Source: Mycobacteroides immunogenum (GTDB lineage Bacteria > Actinomycetota > Actinomycetes > Mycobacteriales > Mycobacteriaceae). From it: 64,000 nucleotides of DNA. Every line of letters starts with the position of its first letter. The stretch's first letter is position 1. A program made the position numbers and the translations under genes. A model generated the notes under the pieces. It searched no databases. It had not been told where the DNA came from and saw nothing but the letters and a program-made list of their open reading frames with translations. Where the stretch lies: the NCBI RefSeq assembly GCF_001605725.1, contig NZ_CP011530.1, positions 4,092,001 through 4,156,000 of the forward strand. Direction: 5' to 3'. Of this stretch, positions 1 through 17,600 are shown piece after piece.

Positions 1-3000
1 TACCGGCAATCGTCAGCGCCACCGGATATTTGGCGGTAAACCAGCCCACAGTACGCGAGAGATCGACATCGTGGTCGGCGAAGCCACTCAGCTCTTCCTG
101 GCGCCCATGGCTTTCCACATCGATACCGACAGCCTCGCTACTCGTGAATTCGGTTGCGGCAAGAGCGAAGGCGATGAGCAGGATTTCGTGAATCCGGGCA
201 TGGAACGCGGCCGGCACCTCTGTCAGCAGCGCATGGATGATCTCGGCGTCATCGAGAGTCACCGATAGCCGCCCGGCATTGGCATAGGTGTCGGCCACCG
301 GATGCGGTGCGGGCAATACGGCAGGCGTCCGGGCGATCTGTCGCCACATGTGCTCCTGGGCAACCACTTCTGGCCGCTGGGCATGCTCGGCAAGCAGCCT
401 GGACCAGTGGGCGAACGACGTCCTACTCCCCGGCAGCGTGACCGGCACTCCCGCGCGGTGCTGCGCCCAGGCGATGTTCACGTCCTCCAATAGGATCAGC
501 CACGACACCGCATCGACAGCCAGATGATGAATGATCACCACCAACTGGCCTGTGGGCACAACCCACAACGCGCTGAGCATGACACCGGCCCGTGGATCCA
601 ACAGCGAACGCGCCCGCACCACCGCCTCATCGGTCAGCTCATCGACCGACCGGAGATACGTCCGCGCATCTACGGTCCCGGGCTCGGGAACCGTCAGCGA
701 CCAGTCTCCGGTGCCGCCATCGTCGACGCGCAAACGCAACATCGCATGCCGATCCAGCAGTGCCTGCAACACAGTCGCCACATCGTCCGCGGTAACCCCG
801 GGCGGAGCTTGCACCATCATGGTCTGGTTGAACTCATTGATCGGGCCGTCCACGCCGCGTAGCCACGCGATGATCGGGCTCGGATTCAGTGGCCCGACAC
901 CGTCGTCCACCGCAACGTCGGCACCGTCGCCGACCACCACGACACGGGCCAACCGCGCCACGGTCTGCTCAACAAACACATCCCGTGGCCTGCACATCAG
1001 CCCCGCGGCCCGTGCCCGGGCGACTACCTGCATCGATAAGATGCTGTCCCCGCCCAATTCAAAGAACGACTCGTCGGCGCCCACCCGCTCCAGACCAAGT
1101 ACCTGCGCATAGATTCCCGCCAGCAGCTCTTCGACGGGGGTCGACGGTGCCCGGTACTCCCCCGCCGAGTACTCCGGATTCGGCAGGGCTCGTCTATCGA
1201 GTTTCCCGTTCCCTGTCAGCGGCAACGCATCCAGCGCCACCACCGCTGCGGGAACCATGTAGCCAGGCAACCGGTCTGCCAGGGCGGCCCGCGCGGTGGC
1301 CGGATCTGCCGATCCGGTGATGTAGCCCACCAGTCGCTTGTCGCCCGGCCGATCCTCTCTGGCGATCACCACCGCCTGTTCCACCCCATCCACATCGGCC
1401 AGCGCCGAACTGATCTCACCGAGTTCGATGCGATACCCGCGGATCTTCACCTGCTCATCGACGCGGCCCAGATAGTCCAGCTGACCGTCGGTGCGCCAGC
1501 GCACGAGGTCGCCGGTGCGGTACATACGCATTCCGGCATCGCCAAACGGGCACGCCACGAATCGTGACCCGGTCAACCCCGACCGCCGCCAATATCCCAC
1601 TCCCACACCGGCGCCAGCCACATACAACTCACCCACCACGCCCGCGGGCACCGGCTTCATCGAGCTGTCCAGCACGAACAGCGCGGCGCCCGGCACCGGG
1701 GAACCAATCGGAACACCATGCGAGCCCGCCTTCAGCGGCGCACTGACGGCCGCATAGATCGCGGCCTCCGTGGGCCCATAGGCGTTGATCATCAACCGCT
1801 GCGAACCCCAACGGTCCACCAGTTCGGCGGGGCATGCTTCTCCGGCCACCACCAATGCCACCGAATCCAGCCCCTCCATCGGCAGCATTCCGGCGGCCGA
1901 GGGTGTTTGACTCAACACGGTGACCCGCTCGGACACCAGCAGCGCATGGAAGTCCTCGGGCGAGCGTTCCATGTCGTCCGGAACGACGACCAGGCGCCCA
2001 CCATTCAGCAAGGCACCGAAGATCTCAGACACCGAGACGTCGAAGGCCAGCGAATGCCATTGCGACCACACTCCCGCGGCAGGCAGGCCGAAGCCCGTCG
2101 ACGCCACCAGCTGCGTCACGTTCTGGTGGGTAACCGCAACACCTTTGGGGACCCCCGTGGTACCCGAGGTATAGATCAAGTAGGCGATATCGCTCGGCGT
2201 GGGTAGCGGCAGCTCCGTATCCGGCTGCGCCGATATGCCGGCGTCACCGATATCGATGACCGTGACCGGGTGACCATCGAGCCGCCCGGCCAGATCTCCC
2301 GTGCTGATCACCGCCAAGGGGGCGGCATCACCGAGCATGAAATCGACCCGGGCACCGGGCAGTGCCGGATCGATCGGCAGATACGCCGCGCCGGTCTTCA
2401 GTACCGCGAGAATGGCGACTATGGCCTGCTCCGAGCGCGGGATCAGCAGGCCGACACACTGACCTGGCCCCGCTCCGTGATCAACCAGCATGTGTGCCAG
2501 CCGGTTCGACGTATCATCCAGTTCCCGGTACGTCATCGAGCGACTCGCACAGGTCAGGGCCACAGCAGATGGGATACGTGCTACCTGTTGGGCGAAAAGC
2601 GCCGGAATCGACCCGGAAGTCGTGGGGTGTGTCAGTGCGTGTCTGTTCCCGATCTCATCCAGCCGGGCGTGCTCGGCATCATCGAGCAGATTCACCGACG
2701 AGAGTCGCCGCCCCGGATCCGCAGTCATGGCGGTCAGCACCCTGAGTAGCCGATCGGTGAGCGACGTGATGCTTGCCGGGTCGAACACGTCGGTACGGTA
2801 CTCGACCCGGCCGCTTATTCCCGCGGGATCGCCTGTCTCACTCCACTGTTCGGACAGCGAGAAGGTCATATCCATTCGCGCCGACTGGGTTTCCGCCGGT
2901 AGCGCGGTCACCTCGACCCCGCCCAGAGAGAATCCGGCCGCCGGGCCCGCGGAGTTCCCGGGGAGGTTCTGCCAGGCCAACATGACCTGAACCAAAGGAT

Positions 3001-4059
3001 GATGACTCAGTGACCGAACCGGATTGAGCCGCTCCACCAGTAATTCGAATGGCACATCCTGATTCTCAAACGCCGCCAAACTGCGCTTGCGTACCTGAGC
3101 GAGCAACTCGGCGAAGGTCGGATCGCCGGCCACGTCGACCCGGAGCACCAGGGTATTGACGAAGAAGCCCACCAGATCGTCCAACGCGGGATCGCGCCGT
3201 CCGGCGATCGGGAAACCCACCGCGACATCATCACTGGCGCTCACCTTGGCCAGCAACACCGCCAACGCCGCCTGCATCACCATGAAACTCGTCGTACTGT
3301 GCTCACGCCCCACGCGCCGCACCTGCTCCTGCAGCTCGGCCGGCCAATGTATCTCGACCGTGGCGCCGAGCTGGTCAGCCATGAGTGGGTACGGCCGATC
3401 GGTGGGCAACTGCAACCGCTCGGGCATCCCGGCCAACGCGTCTTCCCAGTACGACAGCTGCGTCGCCAGACGGCTGGCACTGTCGTCGAGATCGCCGAAC
3501 TGTGCCCGCTGCCACAGGGTGTAATCCGCGTACTGCACTGCTAGCGGCTCCCAGTCGGGAGGCTGTCCGACACACCTGCCCGCGTATGCGACTCCCATGT
3601 CGCGCACCAGCGGCGTGATGGACCAGCCGTCCGCGGCGATGTGATGTACCACCGCCGCCAGCACATGTTCGTCCTCGGCTGTCCGGAACAGTCGCGCCCG
3701 CATCGGGATCTCTGACTCCAGGTTGAACGCGTGAGAAGCCACCGCACTGACGGCCTCGGCCAATCGACCGTCGGGCCATCCACTGGCATCGATAGTCTCC
3801 CAACCGAAGTCGGCCTGTTCGGCGGGAATCACCACCTGCCGCGGTGTTCCGCCGGGTGCCGCGAACAGGGTGCGCAAGCTCTCGTGGCGGGCCACTACGT
3901 CGGCAAGAGCGGCACCCAAGGCATCCGAATCGAGCGGCCCGTTCAGACGCAACGCGGCAGCGATGTTGTACACCGGTGACGGTCCCTGCAACTGATCGAC
4001 AAACCAGAGCCGGTGCTGCGAGAACGAAAGCGGTACCACCTCGGGCCGCGTCCCAGCGA
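1..4059 (-). other. NRPS module 7: C, A, T, E (partial, runs off the left edge)
   Basis: The C domain begins with [11 protein letters not shown] near 4020-4055 and has HHIAADG near 3625-3655. The A domain has YTSGTTG near 2150-2180. Its A4 motif reads FDVSVSE instead of the FDxSVWE of five sister domains, giving pocket residues D-V-S-S-V-A-A-I-Y-K and probably a different substrate. The carrier site FFELGGDSI lies near 1025-1060. An epimerase starts near 880 with [10 protein letters not shown] near 500-535. Its VGWFT motif is near position 50, and the domain continues beyond the window. Confidence 0.85.
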
Positions 4060-7139
<3,080 letters not shown>

Positions 7140-10100
7140 TTGGCTCAGGCGCGCGGGCACGATGTCCGAGGGCGTCAATCCGCCGCCCCCGGAGCGCACG
7201 TGGGCGCAGATCCCTGCCAGCGCCTCGAACCATAGGCGACTCAACCGGCATATCTGGCCGTGGTCGAGAACCGAGGTCGCCCAGGTCCAGTTCGCGTACA
7301 GTACCGGGCCCCCATCGGTTTCGACGGTCACCGCGTTCAGCTCGACCGTATGCGGCAGGGGCATCGGTATCTCACTCGCCGCACCGGCACCTGTCCAGTC
7401 CTGCGGTCCCGGCCGCCACAATGCCTCGGAGAGTGCGGCCGCACGACCCTGACGCCCCAGGTAGTTGAATCCGATCGTCGGGTCGGCGCCCCGCAGATTC
7501 GCGTCCGGATTCAGGTATCGCAGTAGTCCGAAGGTGAGCGGGTCCGGAAGAGCGCGAAGCTGCTCCTTGGCATTCTTGATCACCGCGCCCAGCGCAGGAT
7601 GTCCCGAAACCACCTGTGGCCACTCCACACCGGGAACCGACAGCGATATCGGGTATTTGGCGGTAAACCAGCCGACGGTACGGGACAAGTCGACGGATTG
7701 ATCGAGCTCTTCGGAACGACCATGACCTTCGACGTCGATACCGACGGCTTGGCCGCTTCCCACGAACTCCGCTGTGGCCAAGGCGAAAGCGATGAGCAAG
7801 ATCTCGTGCACGCCGGCATGGTGAGTTCGGTGTCCAAGTCCTCCGCGTGATGTCCGGCGGTGGCAAAGGTATCGGTGCCGGACGGCACGGGAGGCACCGC
7901 AGCGGGGGTTGCCAACACCGCCTTCCAGGTATCGGCACACTCAACGACATCGGCATGGGTCGCCCGTTCAGACAGCACCCTTGCCCATTGAGCGAAAGAC
8001 GTTCCGGCGACGGGCAACACCACGGGTTGACCGGAACGATGCAGCATCCAGGCGATATTCAAGTCTTCCAACAAGATTCGCCAGGACACCGCGTCGACGG
8101 CCAGGTGGTGGATGATGACCACGAGTTGCCCGGTGGCACCCACCCAGATCGCGCTGAGCATCACGCCCGTCTGCGGGTTCAATCGCGAACGGGCCCGCAC
8201 CACCGCATCGTCGGTCAGCTCATCGACTGACTGCAGGTAGTCGTGAGCATTCACCGTGCCGTTGTCAGGCACCGTCAACGCCCAACCGTCCGAATCCGGG
8301 TCAACCCGCAGACGCAACATGGCGTGGCGGTCGAGCAAGGCTTGCAACACTATCGCCACATCGGACGCGTCGGCACCCTCCGGGGCTTGCACCAGCATCG
8401 TCTGGTTGAACTCATCGATCGGCCCCTCGGAGGCCTGTAGCCAGCGCATGATCGGGGTGGCCAGGATGGGCCCGAGGCCCTGGTCCGCCATGCCGGTCGA
8501 CCCGTCGGAAACCTCGACTACCCGGGCCAGCCGGGCGACTGTCTGTTCGACGAAGATATCCCGCGGTCGGCAGGTCAAGCCCGCGGCCCGCGCCCGCGTC
8601 ACCACCTGCATTGACGAAATACTGTCTCCGCCAAGCTCGAAGAAAGATTCGTCGACGCCGACACGATCAAGCCCCAGCACCTGCGCGTAAATGCCGGCCA
8701 AGACCTCTTCGATCGCGCTGTCGGGCGCCCGATACCGGTCGAGGCTCTGGTAGGTCGGCGCGGGCAGCGCCCGGACATCCAGCTTGCCGTTCGGGGTCAA
8801 CGGTAGCGCGTCGAGCATCACCACCGCCGAGGGAATCATGTAGGGCGGAAGGTGCTCGGTCAGCGCCGAGCGCGCGGCAGCGGGGTCGGCCGTTCCGGTG
8901 ATGTAGCCGACCAGGCGCTTACCCCCGGCACTGTCCTCGCGGGCGACCACCACCGCCTGGTCTACCCCGTCGAGTGCGGCCAGGGCGGCACCGACGTCGC
9001 CCAATTCGATACGGTAGCCGCGGATCTTGACCTGTTCATCGGCACGGCCCAGGTAGTCCAGCTGGCCATCGGTACGCCAGCGCACCAGGTCACCGGTGCG
9101 ATACATGCGAGTACCCGTTTCATCGAACGGGCACGCCACGAAACGTGCTGCCGACAGCCCGCTGCGGCCGAGATAACCAGCTGCCACACCTGATCCCGCG
9201 ACATACAGCTCACCGATCACCCCGACCGGGACCCGGCGCAGCGATTCGTCGAGCACGAACAACGCAGCCCCCGGTACCGGCGACCCGATCGGCGGCGCTC
9301 CCGAACCTGCGGTCAAGGGCGCACTGATCGCCACACACATCGTGGTCTCGGTAGGTCCGTAGGCATTCACCATCACCCGGCCCGGTGCCCACCGATCCAC
9401 CACCTCGGTAGGGCACGCCTCGCCGGCAACCACCAACGCCATCGAGTCCAGCCCCGCGGGCGACAGTGCCCCGGCCGCCGAAGGCGTCTGACTGAGCACA
9501 CTGACCTGTTCGGCGACCAGCAACGCATGCAATTCCTCGGGTGAGCGTGTCAGATCCTCAGGAACCACGACAAGTCGCCCGCCGTGCAACAGCGCGCCGA
9601 AAATCTCCCAGACGGAGACATCGAACGACAGCGAATGCCACTGTGACCACACCCGGCCCGGAGGCAGCCCGGAGTCCCCGGCAGCGAGCAGCTGAGTCAC
9701 GTTGTTATGGGTGACCGCAACGCCCTTCGGAACACCGGTGGTCCCCGAGGTGTAGATCAGATAGGCGATGTCGTCCGGAGCAGGCATCGGCAGGGCAGTG
9801 CCGTGTTGAGTCCGCGCCCGGAGATCTTCGACGTCGAGCACGTGCACGCCGTGGCTCGTCATATGGCCGGCCAGTTCGGTGTTGCTGATCGCTACGACCG
9901 GGTCCGCATCGGCCAGGACGAAGCCGACCCGCGCGGCCGGTAGCGCCGGATCGAGCGGTAGATAGGCGGCCCCCGATTTGAGCACCGCAAGAATCGCCAC
10001 GATGGCCTCCGCCGAGCGCGGCAGCATCAACGCCACGCACCGGCCCGGACCCGCCCCCTGTCCAACAAGGAGGTGCGCCAACCGATTCGACGCGTCATCG

Positions 10101-11639
10101 AGCTCCCGATAGGTCATCGACCTGTCTTGGAAGGTCAGCGCCACGGCCCCAGGTGTGCTCGCGGCCCGAGAAGTGAACACCTCGGGAATGGACGCGTGCG
10201 GTTGCGCCACACCGGTCAGCACGTCCCGATTCCCGATGACATCCAGATGAGCGTGTTCGGCATCGTCGAGTAGGTCCACCGCGGACAGTCGGCGGCCAGG
10301 GCCGTCGGTCATTGCCATCAACACTCGCCGCAGCCGTCCGAGCATCGCCTCGATCGACGCCGCATCAAAAACGTCGGTGCGGAACTCGACGGTGCCACGG
10401 ATTCCGGCGGGATCACCGGACTCACTCCAGCGTTCGCCCAGCGAGAACACCAAATCCATACGAGCGGTGTGGGTATCGACCGGAATCGCCGAGACCCGGG
10501 CATCACCGAGAGCCAGGCCCGCGGCGGGGTCCGATTGCCCGGCGAAGTTCTGCCACGCCAACGTCACCTGAACCAGTGGATGATGGGCCAGCGACCGCGT
10601 GGGATTGATCCGCTCAACCAGCACCTCGAACGGCACATCCTGATGTTCGAAGGCCGCCAGGCTCTGTCGCCGCGCCTGCGCCAACAATTCGGTGAATGTC
10701 GGGTCTCCGGCGACATCCAGCCGAAGCACCAGGGTGTTGACGAAGAATCCCACGAGGTCATCGAGTACCGGATCGCGCCGGCCTGCGATCGGGAAACCCA
10801 CCGCGACATCGGAATTAGCACCGATCTTGGAGAACAGGACGGCCAGTGCGGCCTGCACCACCATGAAGCTTGTCGCGTTGTGCTCGCGCGCCAGCCGGGC
10901 GATCCGCTGCTGCACCTCCGCCGGCCAGTCCACCGATACGGTGGCGCCCCGTTGATCGGCGACGGTCGGATATGGCCGATCCGTGGGCAGCTGCAACCGC
11001 TCCGGCATGCCGGATAAGGCATCGCGCCAGTAATTGAGCTGCGCGCCGATGGGGCTCGTCACGTCGTCGATGTCGCCGAACTGGGCGCGCTGCCACAGGG
11101 TGTAATCGATGTATTGCACCGGGAGCGGCGACCAGTCCGGAGCCCCACCCGTGCACCGTGCCGCGTAGGCCGTCCCCAGATCGCGCACCAACGGTGCGAC
11201 CGACATGCCGTCCGCGGCGATGTGATGAACCGAGGCAGCCAGCAGGTGCTGGTCCCGTGCGACGCGGAAAATCCTTGCCCGCATCGGAATCTCGTTCGCT
11301 AGATCGAAGGTGTGCTGCGCCACGACCCGCACGGCTTCGCCGACCCGGCCGGCTCCCCATCCGACGGCATCGACAATGCCCCAACCGAAGTCGGCCAGCT
11401 CGGCGGGCACCACGACCTGGCGTGGGGTTCCGTCGGGTGCGCTGAAGAATGTGCGCAGACTCTCGTGTCGCGACACCACATCGGCGAGCGCCAAGCCCAG
11501 GGCCGCGGCATCGAGCGGCCCATCCACGCGCAATGCCACCGCCATGTTGTAGACCGGCGAGGGGCCCTGCAGCTGATCCAGGAACCACAAACGGTTCTGC
11601 GCGAACGACAGCGGTACGACCGCCGGCCGCTCCCCCGCC
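7140..11639 (-). other. NRPS module 5: C, A, T, E (epimerase broken by a 34-nt deletion)
   Basis: The C domain has HHIAADG near 11210-11230. The A domain reads D-V-W-S-V-A-A-M-C-K. The carrier site FFELGGDSI lies near 8600-8640. The epimerase begins normally with [10 protein letters not shown] near 8090-8120. At 7820/7821 the frame is lost, and family similarity ([20 protein letters not shown]) continues in another frame down to about 7180. If repaired, the module would insert a D residue that is probably the same as, or close to, that of module 4. Confidence 0.82.
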
Positions 11640-14600
11640 ACCAAGGGTTGCTGCCCCGCCGCACCTTCGCCGATGCGGGGCGCCAGCTGGGCAACCGTCG
11701 GAGCCTCGAAAACTGTACGGACGGCCAGGCCGATGCCTAAATTCGCGTTGATCGCCGCGACAAGACGCATCGCCGAAATACTGTCACCGCCGAGGTCGAA
11801 GAATGAGTCGTCAACACCGACAGGCTCTACGCCGAGCACATCCGCATAGAGCCCGGCCAGGATTTCCTCGGTCAGATTCTCCGGGGCGCGATACTCGCCG
11901 GTGGCGTACTGCGGCGCCGGGAGCGCACGAATGTCGAGCTTGCCATTCGATGTCAGCGGCAGGGCGTCCAACACCACAATCGCGGTGGGCACCATGTAGG
12001 ACGGGAGCAACTCGGCCAGTGCGGCACGTGTCGTCACCGGATCGGCCGATCCGGTGACGTATCCGACCAAGCGTTTGTCACCGGTCTGCTCTGTGCGAGC
12101 GATCACCACCGCGTTCTCGACACCGGCCAGACCGCCCAGCACGGACTGGATCTCGCCCAGCTCGATGCGATATCCACGGATCTTCACCTGCTCATCGGCG
12201 CGGCCCAGATAGTCCAGCTGGCCGTCGGCACGCCAGCGCACCAGGTCGCCCGTCCGGTACATCCGCTCTCCGGGTCCTCCGAACGGGCACGCCACGAAAC
12301 GCGATGCCGTCAATCCGGTGCGACCGACATACCCTTCGGCGACACCGTGACCGGCCACATACAGCTCGCCGACAACCCCCGCCGCTACCGGCCGCAGGGA
12401 ATCATCGAGGACCAACAGGGCGGCCCCGGCCACCGGGAACCCGATCGGCGGTGTACCCATCCCCACCATCAAGGGCGCACTGATCGCCACACACATCGTG
12501 GTCTCGGTAGGTCCGTAGGCATTCACCATCACCCGTCCGGGAGCCCAGCGTTCCACCACTTCGGCCGGGCAGGCCTCACCGGCCATCACCAACGACACCG
12601 ATTCCAGCCCATCGCGGGGCAAGACCGAAACCGCGGAGGGGGTCTGCGTCAGGACGCTTACCTCATGCGATACCAACAGGGCGTGAAAATCCTTGGGCGA
12701 ACGCGCTACTGGATCCGGCACGACGACCACGCGACCACCGCGAAGTAACGCGCCGAAAATCTCCCACACCGAAACATCGAACGCCAGCGAATGACTGTGT
12801 GACCACACCCCGGCAGCGGGCAATCCCGCGTCCAGGGTGCCCAACAGCTGGGTCACGTTACGGTGCGTCACCGCAACTCCCTTGGGTACACCGGTGGTGC
12901 CCGAGGTGTAGATCAGATAAGCCACACCGGCCGCCTCCGGCGCCGGCGGCGTGGTGCCGGGCTGGGCACCGATCCGGGGGTCCTCGACGTCGAGGATCGT
13001 CATGTGATGGCTACGCAGTGGGTGCGCCAGTTCCGTGCTGCTCACCGCGACCGTCGACCCCGAATCGGCGAGGATGAACGCTATCCGTTCGGCGGGCAAC
13101 GCGGGATCCATCGGTAGGTATGCCGCCCCGGACTTGAGCACCGCCATAATCGCCACGATGGCCTCTGCCGAACGCGGCAGCATCACCACCACCCGATCAC
13201 CCGGTCGGACGCCGGCACCGATCAGATGGTGCGCCAACCGATTCGACGCTCGGTCCAGATCGTGGTAGGTCATGGACCTGCCCTGCCATACCAGCGCTGC
13301 CGTCGCCGGGATGCGCTCCACGTGCGCGGCGAACAACTGTGGAATCGAGGGCTGCCCGGATGCCATCCGCGTCAACACCGAGCGATTACCCAGTTCATCC
13401 CAACGGACACGTTCGCCTTCATCGAGCAGATCCACCGAGGACAGTCGGCGATCCGGGTCCGCGGTGAGATTTGTCAGCACGCGCCGCAACCGGTCCGCCA
13501 GCGCCTCGATAGTGCGGGCATCGAACACATCGGTGCGAAACTCGACGTGCCCACCGATTCCCGCCGGATCGCCGGTCGAACTCCAGCGCTCCGCCAAAGA
13601 GAACACCAGATCCATTCGTGCCGAATGGTTTTCCAGCGGAACGGACGAGACCTCAAGCCCACGCAGCGCCAGACCCGCCGCAGGATCGTCATTGCCGGCG
13701 AAGTTCTGCCAGGCCAGCATCGCCTGTACCAACGGATGGTGGGTCAGGCTCCGTGCGGGGTTCAGCCTTTCCACCAACACTTCGAACGGGATGTCCTGAT
13801 GCTCGAATGCTCCCAGGCTGCTCACGTGGACCCGACCCAACAGCTCGCCAAAGGTAGGATCCCCACTCAGATCGACCCGCAACACCAACGTGTTGACGAA
13901 GAATCCGACAAGCTCATCCAGAGCGGGATCTCTGCGTCCGGCAATCGGAAAACCAATCGCCACATCGTTACTGGCGCCGATCTTGGATAACAGCGCGGCC
14001 AGCGCGGCCTGCACCACCATGAAGCTGGTGGCATTGTGTTCGCGCGCCACTTTCCGTACCTGCTGCTGCAGCTCGGATGGCCAGTTCACCGGTACCGTCG
14101 CACCGCGCTGATCGGCCATTGGCGGGTACGGCCGGTCGGTGGGCAGCTGCAGCCGCTCCGGCATCCCGGCAAGAGCGTCCTGCCAGTAGGCGAGCTGAGC
14201 GCCGATACGGCTGCCAGCATCTTCCAGCTCGCCGAGCTGGGCACGCTGCCACAGTGTGTAATCGATGTACTGCACCGGCAATTGAGACCATCCCGGCTGC
14301 TGCCCCTGCGTGCGGCTGGCATAGGCCAATCGCAGATCCGAACCCAGCGGACCCAGCGACAGACCGTCGGCGGCAATGTGATGCACCACGATCACCAGCA
14401 CATGTTCGCCCTGCCCGACGCGGAACAGCTTGGCGCGCATCGGTATCTCGGTCGCAAGGTCGAACGTGTAGCGAGTCGCCTCCTTGATGGCCGCGTCCAG
14501 CTGCGGCTCCGGCCATCGTGCGGCATCCACCGTCACCCAGCCGACGTCGGCCAACTCGGCGGCAATGACGACCTGTTGGGGTATCCCGTCGCGCACGGGG

Positions 14601-17600
14601 AACACCGTGCGCAGACTCTCGTGACGGGACACCACATCGGAGACCGCCGCACGCAATGCCTCCGCGTCCAGGGATCCCCGCAGCCGCAGCGCGGCAGCCA
14701 TGTTGTACTGAGGCGACGGACCCTGCAGCTGGTCGACGAACCATAACCGGTTCTGCGCGAACGACAATGGCACTATGGGCGGGCGCCGCACTGCCAGCAG
14801 TGGTTCCAGCCCGCCACTGGCTTCACCGAGGCGGGGCGCGAGTTGCGCGACCGTGGGCGACTCGAACACCGCACGCACACCGATATCGGTACGCAGCGCG
14901 GTATTGATCGCCGTGACCAGTCGCATCGTGGTCAGCGAATCGCCACCCAAATCAAAGAACGAGTCGTCGGCACCCACCCGCTCCACTCCGAGCACTTCGG
15001 CGTATATGCCTGCCAAGATCTCCTCGGTGGGATTGACGGGGGCACGATAGTGATCGACGTCCTGGTAGCCGGGGGCCGGCAGGGCCCGAGTGTCGAGCTT
15101 TCCGTTGACGGTCACCGGCAGCGCCTGCAACACGACAACCGCGGCAGGCACCATGTAGGCCGGAAGCCTGTCGGCGAGCGCGGCACGCGCCTTGATGCCG
15201 TCTACCGAGCCGGTGACGTAACCCACCAGACGCTTATCGCCGGGCTGGTCTTCGCGCGCGATCACCACCGCCTGTTCTACCCCGCCCAGATCGGCCAGTG
15301 CACACTGGATTTCACCGAGTTCTATGCGGTACCCGCGAACCTTCACCTGCTCATCGGCGCGCCCCAGATAGCGCAGCTGGCCGTCCGAGCCCCAGCACAC
15401 CAGATCGCCGGTGCGGTACATGCGCGCACCCGACTTGCCGAACGGGCAGGCGACAAAGCGCGAGGCGGTCAGCGCGGACCGGCGCCAGTACCCGGCACCT
15501 ACCCCCTCACCCGCGAGATACAGCTCACCGACCACACCGGCCGGAACCGGCGTGAGCCAGTCATCGAGGACGAAGAATGCGGCCCGCGCTACCGGCGACC
15601 CGATCGGCGGAAATCCTGATCCCGCCTGCAGCGGGGCGCTCTTGCACGCCCACATCGTGGTTTCCGTTGGGCCGTAGACGTTCACCATCACTCGTCCGGG
15701 AGCCCACCGATCCACCAGCTCCGGCGGGCAAGGCTCCGCCCCGATGACCAACGCCACGGAATCCAGTCCTGCGGGAGTGAGCATGCCCACCGCCGACGGC
15801 GTCTGGGTCAGCACAGTGACGCCCTCGCTGAGCAACAACGCGTGAAACTCTTCCGGAGAGCGCGATACCGAATCGGGTACTACCACCAGCCGCCCACCGT
15901 GCAGCAGCGCACCCCAGATCTCCCACACCGAGAAATCGAAGGCGTAGGAGTGGAATTGGGTCCACACTTGCCCGGCGCTGAGCGCCACCCCGATATCCAG
16001 CCCGTCGAACAGCTGGGCAACGTTATGCTGCGTCACCGCAACACCTTTGGGCGATCCGGTAGTACCAGAGGTATAAATGATGTGGGCGAGGTCATCCGGT
16101 GCGGGTTCTATCGGTGCGCTGCTCGGCATCGTCTCTACGACGGCCGTTTTCACATCGATGACGAAAAGCCCGAACCCGTCCAGCTTTCCGGCGAGTACCG
16201 CGGTGGTGACGGCCGCCATCGGCGCCGCGTCGGTGAGCATGAACTCGATCCGGCTGGCCGGCAGCGCTGGGTCGATGGGCAGGTACGCCGCGCCGGACTT
16301 GAGTACCGCCAGAATTGCCACGATGGCCTCCGCCGAGCGGGAGAACAACAGCGCGACAAACTTGCCCGGACCCGCACCGTTCGCTATCAGCAGGTGTGCC
16401 AACCTGTTCGCCGATTCTTCCAGCTCGCGGTAGGTCAGCGTCTGACCTGCCGAGGTGACCGCCACCGCATCGGGGGTGCGGGCGGCCTGGGCCGCGAAAA
16501 GCCCGGCGACGGTCAGCGGCATGACGGTGCGGTCCAGTGCCTGCTCGTTGCCCCAGGTGGCCAGCCGGGTGCGCTCGGGGCCGTCGAGTAGTTCCACGCT
16601 GGACAGCCGACGTCGCGGGTCGGCGGTAACGGCCGTCAATACTCTTCGGAGCCGGTCGATCAACGCCTCGATGGTCTCGGCGTCGAATACGTCCGTGCGG
16701 AACTCTGCCACCACGCTGATCCCGGCGCGTTGACCGGTTTCCGTCCAACGCTCGGCCAGCGAGAAGGCCAAATCCATACGGGCCGTGTCGGTGTGCACAG
16801 GCATCGGGGTGACCCGCAGGTCGCCCAGCGTCATCGCGGCCGCCGGGTTGTTGCCGTGCCCGGGGAAGTTCTCCCAGCCCAGCAGCACCTGCACCACCGG
16901 ATGATGGCTCAGACTCCTGACGGGGTTGAGACGCTCCACCAGGAACTCGAAGGGCACGTCCTGGTGATCGAAAGCGGCCAGACTGCGCCGCCGTACCTGA
17001 GCGAGCAACTCGACAAAGGTCGGATCACCGGCGAGGTCAACCCGGAGCACCAGGGTATTGACGAAGAACCCGACCAGATCGTCGAGCCCCGGGTCGGGCC
17101 GGCCGGCGATGGGGAATCCAACAGCCACATCCGAACTCGCCGTGATCTTGGACAGCAGTGCGGCGAAAGCCGCCTGGATGACCATGAAGCTGGTGGCGTT
17201 GTACTCATGCGCCACCCGGCGAATCTGCTGCTGGAGCTCGGCCGGCCAATCTGCCACCGCGCGGGCTCCCCGATGATCGGCCACCTGTGGGTAAGGCCGG
17301 TCGGTCGGCGGCTGCAGCCGCTCAGGCAGGCCCGCGAGGGTGTCCTGCCAGAAGTCCAGCTGTGCGCGAATGCGGCTGTGTGGATCCTCAAGTTCGCCCA
17401 GATGCGCGCGTTGCCAGATCGTGTAATCCACATACTGCACTGCCAGCGGTGCCCACTCCGGTGCCCGGCCGGCGTGCCGGCTCGCGTACGCCACCCCAAG
17501 ATCCATGGCGAACGGGGTGATCGACGATCCATCGGCGGCGATGTGATGAACCACCGCGACCAGCACGTGTTCGTCTTCAGTAATGGTGAACAGCTCTGTA

